From: Pseudomonadota bacterium | GTDB taxonomy: Bacteria > Pseudomonadota > Alphaproteobacteria > Rhizobiales > Devosiaceae | Assembly: GCA_023433985.1 (NCBI GenBank) | Contig: JAEYTN010000242.1 | Location: 1-10,448 of the forward strand | Reading direction: 5' to 3' | DNA: 10,448 nucleotides | In this document: positions 8,834-10,448 of the stretch, in pieces | Position numbering within the stretch: position 1 is the first letter of the stretch | How the letters are laid out: each line of letters begins with the position of its first letter | Notes under the pieces: model-generated | Database searches by the model: none | What the model saw: the letters and a program-made list of their open reading frames with translations, nothing else | What the model was told of the DNA's origin: nothing | Position numbers and translations under genes: made by a program

Positions 8834-9097
8834 ATGCCGAACGTGACTACACCCCAGGCCGAAGACTACGGCCTGACCACTGCGCAGATCATCTACCGCA
8901 TGCCGGATCATCTCGACTGCTTCCAGGATTTCCTCTGGCAGCAGTATGACCTGTTCCCGCAGTTCCCGTCGCTGAGGAAGTTCCTCGCCTTCTGGGAGGA
9001 GAAGATCGAGGGGCCGCTCCACTCGATCACCGTGGCGCATACCCGCCTGATCCACCCGGTAGAGCTGAGTTCGCTCAGGCAGCGCCCGCTGCACTAG
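8834..9097 (+). CDS. usg: Usg family protein
   Basis: An 87-residue protein that I recognise as the Usg family of alphaproteobacteria. The signature runs YGLTTAQIIYRMPDHL, a tryptophan/tyrosine segment FLWQQYDLFPQFPSLRKFLAFWEEKIEGPL, and HSITVAHTRLIHPVEL. The family has been linked by name to phosphoribosylanthranilate isomerase (tryptophan pathway), but no biochemical function is established, and no trp gene is seen here. No signal peptide or membrane segment is present, so it is presumably cytosolic. The start is fixed by the strong AAGGAGGTG. The gene ends inside the convergent tfuA: the last 23 bases, including the stop, are shared with the 3' end of that gene on the other strand. It is transcribed away from the helicase, with which it shares a divergent intergenic region of about 209 bases. 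Confidence 0.88.
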   Translation: MPNVTTPQAEDYGLTTAQIIYRMPDHLDCFQDFLWQQYDLFPQFPSLRKFLAFWEEKIEGPLHSITVAHTRLIHPVELSSLRQRPLH

Positions 9098-9791
9098 GCA
9101 GGGTGGCGAGATAGGCCCGCCACGGGTCGGAGGCGTTGAACCGCCAGCCGGTGGGCGGCTGTGCCCGCCCCTCCGGCAGGGCTTTGAGCCGCTCGACCAC
9201 CGCGAGCGCATCCCGCCCCTTCACCCCGACACGATGCTGCCGATAGGCGCCGCCCAGTTCGGCCGGCAGGTCCGCGGCTTTCAGCATGGCCGCCACGGTG
9301 CGGTCGGCGAAGTAGATATCGCGCGCTGCGTGCAGCCAGCGCCACGCCTGGGCCGCATCGATCCGGCCGAGGTCCAGCAGGTTCGCTACGCTCGCCTCCA
9401 CATCCACCAGCGGCTCGCTCAGGGGCATGAAGTCCATTTCGGCCGGCGCATGGGCGAGGCACACATCGGCATCCTCGTTGCGCGCGCCGCTGGCAAAGGC
9501 CTGGGCGATCTCCCCCACCGGCTCCATGCCGAAGCTCACGCACTCGGCGGCGCGCAGCGCCCCGAGCGAGGCGCCGCCCAGCACGCGAACCCCCGTGCTC
9601 AGCGCGAACAGGATCTCCTTGTGCCAGACCGACGGCACGAAGCCGAACACGCCATCGACCAGCCCGATCGCGTCCGCGCCCTCGAGCACCGCCCGATGCA
9701 GGTCGCCCTGTCGCGCCGGCGGCCGCAGCTCCAGGTCGGCCGCGTCGAAATCCTGCCCGAACAGCGAGGGGCCGGCGAACAGGACCTTCAC
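9075..9791 (-). CDS. tfuA: TfuA-like protein (YcaO partner)
   Basis: A 238-residue protein with the TfuA core: KVLFAGPSLFG at the N-terminus, then AIGLVDGVFGFVPSVWHKEI (41-60) and LSTGVRVLGGASLGALRAAE (64-83), followed by SFGMEPVGEIAQAF. TfuA proteins act with YcaO enzymes in thioamide formation, for example on methyl-coenzyme M reductase in archaea and in thioviridamide-type peptides. TfuA is thought to deliver or release sulfur. The family is named after the trifolitoxin system of Rhizobium. The start is GTG 9791, which overlaps the ycaO stop as GTGA (9788-9791), so the two are translationally coupled. No upstream ATG in this frame gives a sensible protein. The final third (after about residue 160) is less conserved, with an R/K/W-containing tail. 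The stop overlaps the 3' end of usg. The partner assignment is firm; the substrate is unknown. Confidence 0.92.
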   Translation of the reverse strand: MKVLFAGPSLFGQDFDAADLELRPPARQGDLHRAVLEGADAIGLVDGVFGFVPSVWHKEILFALSTGVRVLGGASLGALRAAECVSFGMEPVGEIAQAFASGARNEDADVCLAHAPAEMDFMPLSEPLVDVEASVANLLDLGRIDAAQAWRWLHAARDIYFADRTVAAMLKAADLPAELGGAYRQHRVGVKGRDALAVVERLKALPEGRAQPPTGWRFNASDPWRAYLATLPSAAGAA

Positions 9792-10448
9792 AGCACACCC
9801 AGCATGGCTGCCGCCGCCCGCGGCCCGGGCCGCCAGTTCTTGTTGGTCAGCCGATCCTCGAGCCCCGGCACGAAAGCCTTCACCACCTCGATCCCCAGGC
9901 GCTCGCTGCCGAGCCGAACGCCCACCGTTCGCCCGAGGCCGGCACGCTGCAGCCCCTCCTGCACGAAGCCAAGCAGCGCCGCGGGCGCCTCGTTTCCGCT
10001 GAGCCCGGCTGGGGCCAGCCGTCCGCCGGGTTGCGTTTCGGTCAGCACCTGGATGCTGCGGCTCAACCCCGTGTCGTATTCGGCATCGACTATGTCGTCG
10101 CGGGCACCGGCGATGTTCGTGATGTGCGTCTGCGCCGCCTCGACGATGGCCTTCATCGCCGCAACCGCCGGCACCGGATGGCAGGCGGCGCCGCTGGCCG
10201 CGTCGAAATGCTTGTCCGCGCCATCGGCTGGGAACATCACGGCGTAGATGACCGGTACCCCGACATTCGTCGTCTGGTCGAACAGACGGATGCCGTAGCC
10301 GGCCCGTGCGATCCGCGCCACCAGCGCGTCTACACCCGGGTCGCGGAACACTTCCGGCGCCACACCGGTGGCGAGGGCAGCCGCGTCGGGCTTGAAGCCC
10401 CACAGGCATACCGCATCGCGCTCGATCAGCTCGCACAGGGCGTGCAAC
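9788..10448 (-). CDS. YcaO-domain protein (5' end missing)
   Basis: The last 219 residues of a YcaO-domain enzyme; the gene continues beyond the window, so roughly the N-terminal half is missing. Family marks are HALCELIERDAVCLWG at the left of the fragment (Glu residues of the ATP/Mg site), the segment AVAAMKAIVEAAQTHITNIA followed by GARDD, and VVKAFVPGLEDR near the end. YcaO enzymes use ATP to activate a peptide-backbone amide, giving azolines, amidines or thioamides. With TfuA as immediate partner, thioamidation is the best prediction. The C-terminus is RPGPRAAAAMLGVL, without the PxPxP ending of many azoline-forming YcaO cyclodehydratases, which fits a non-azoline role. The stop overlaps the tfuA start (GTGA). 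Codons at the window edge should not be read as a start. The substrate is not visible and would have to lie upstream or elsewhere. Confidence 0.92.
   Translation of the reverse strand, partial: LHALCELIERDAVCLWGFKPDAAALATGVAPEVFRDPGVDALVARIARAGYGIRLFDQTTNVGVPVIYAVMFPADGADKHFDAASGAACHPVPAVAAMKAIVEAAQTHITNIAGARDDIVDAEYDTGLSRSIQVLTETQPGGRLAPAGLSGNEAPAALLGFVQEGLQRAGLGRTVGVRLGSERLGIEVVKAFVPGLEDRLTNKNWRPGPRAAAAMLGVL

Noticed and set aside
9234..10247. 337-codon plus-strand frame over ycaO-tfuA
   Set aside because: Shadow of the two minus-strand genes, which carry clear family motifs.

Overview
The window looks like chromosomal DNA from an alphaproteobacterium, most likely a member of the Hyphomicrobiales (Rhizobiales). 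A Devosia-like genome is my best guess but is not proven. The reasons are the high GC content, the ftsH-glmM order, a gene of the alphaproteobacterial Usg family, a YcaO/TfuA pair, and a near-match to the alphaproteobacterial LexA box (GTTC-N7-GTTC). No rRNA, tRNA, CRISPR array, insertion sequence or phage gene was seen. Coding density is high and no gene-free stretch exceeds about 240 bases.

Left part (1-4644, plus strand): the last codons of an upstream gene, possibly tilS, end in an ATGA overlap with ftsH. FtsH is the membrane AAA+ zinc protease, and its gene is closed by a strong intrinsic terminator. Next is glmM (phosphoglucosamine mutase, UDP-GlcNAc and cell-wall supply), probably from its own promoter. 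A leader of about 210 bases with three AGGGTTAA/TTAACCCT elements precedes a small outer-membrane beta-barrel protein gene, which also ends in a clear terminator.

Middle (4673-8691): a pentapeptide-repeat protein of 226 residues with a nearly unbroken five-residue register and a Qnr/MfpA-like C-terminus converges on a minus-strand DNA-repair pair. That pair is a UvrD/Rep-type SF1 helicase followed 38 bases later by a YcaQ/AlkX-family interstrand-crosslink glycosylase with the QxD catalytic motif. A one-mismatch LexA box overlaps the best promoter candidate in front of the helicase, so the pair may be SOS-controlled.

Right part (8821-10448): usg is a small plus-strand gene with an exceptionally strong Shine-Dalgarno sequence. 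It converges on and overlaps (23 bases) a minus-strand ycaO-tfuA pair that is itself joined by a GTGA start/stop overlap. The YcaO gene runs off the window. YcaO plus TfuA is the signature of backbone thioamide formation in peptides or proteins, so this edge is the most likely place for an undescribed system. No precursor peptide is visible here.
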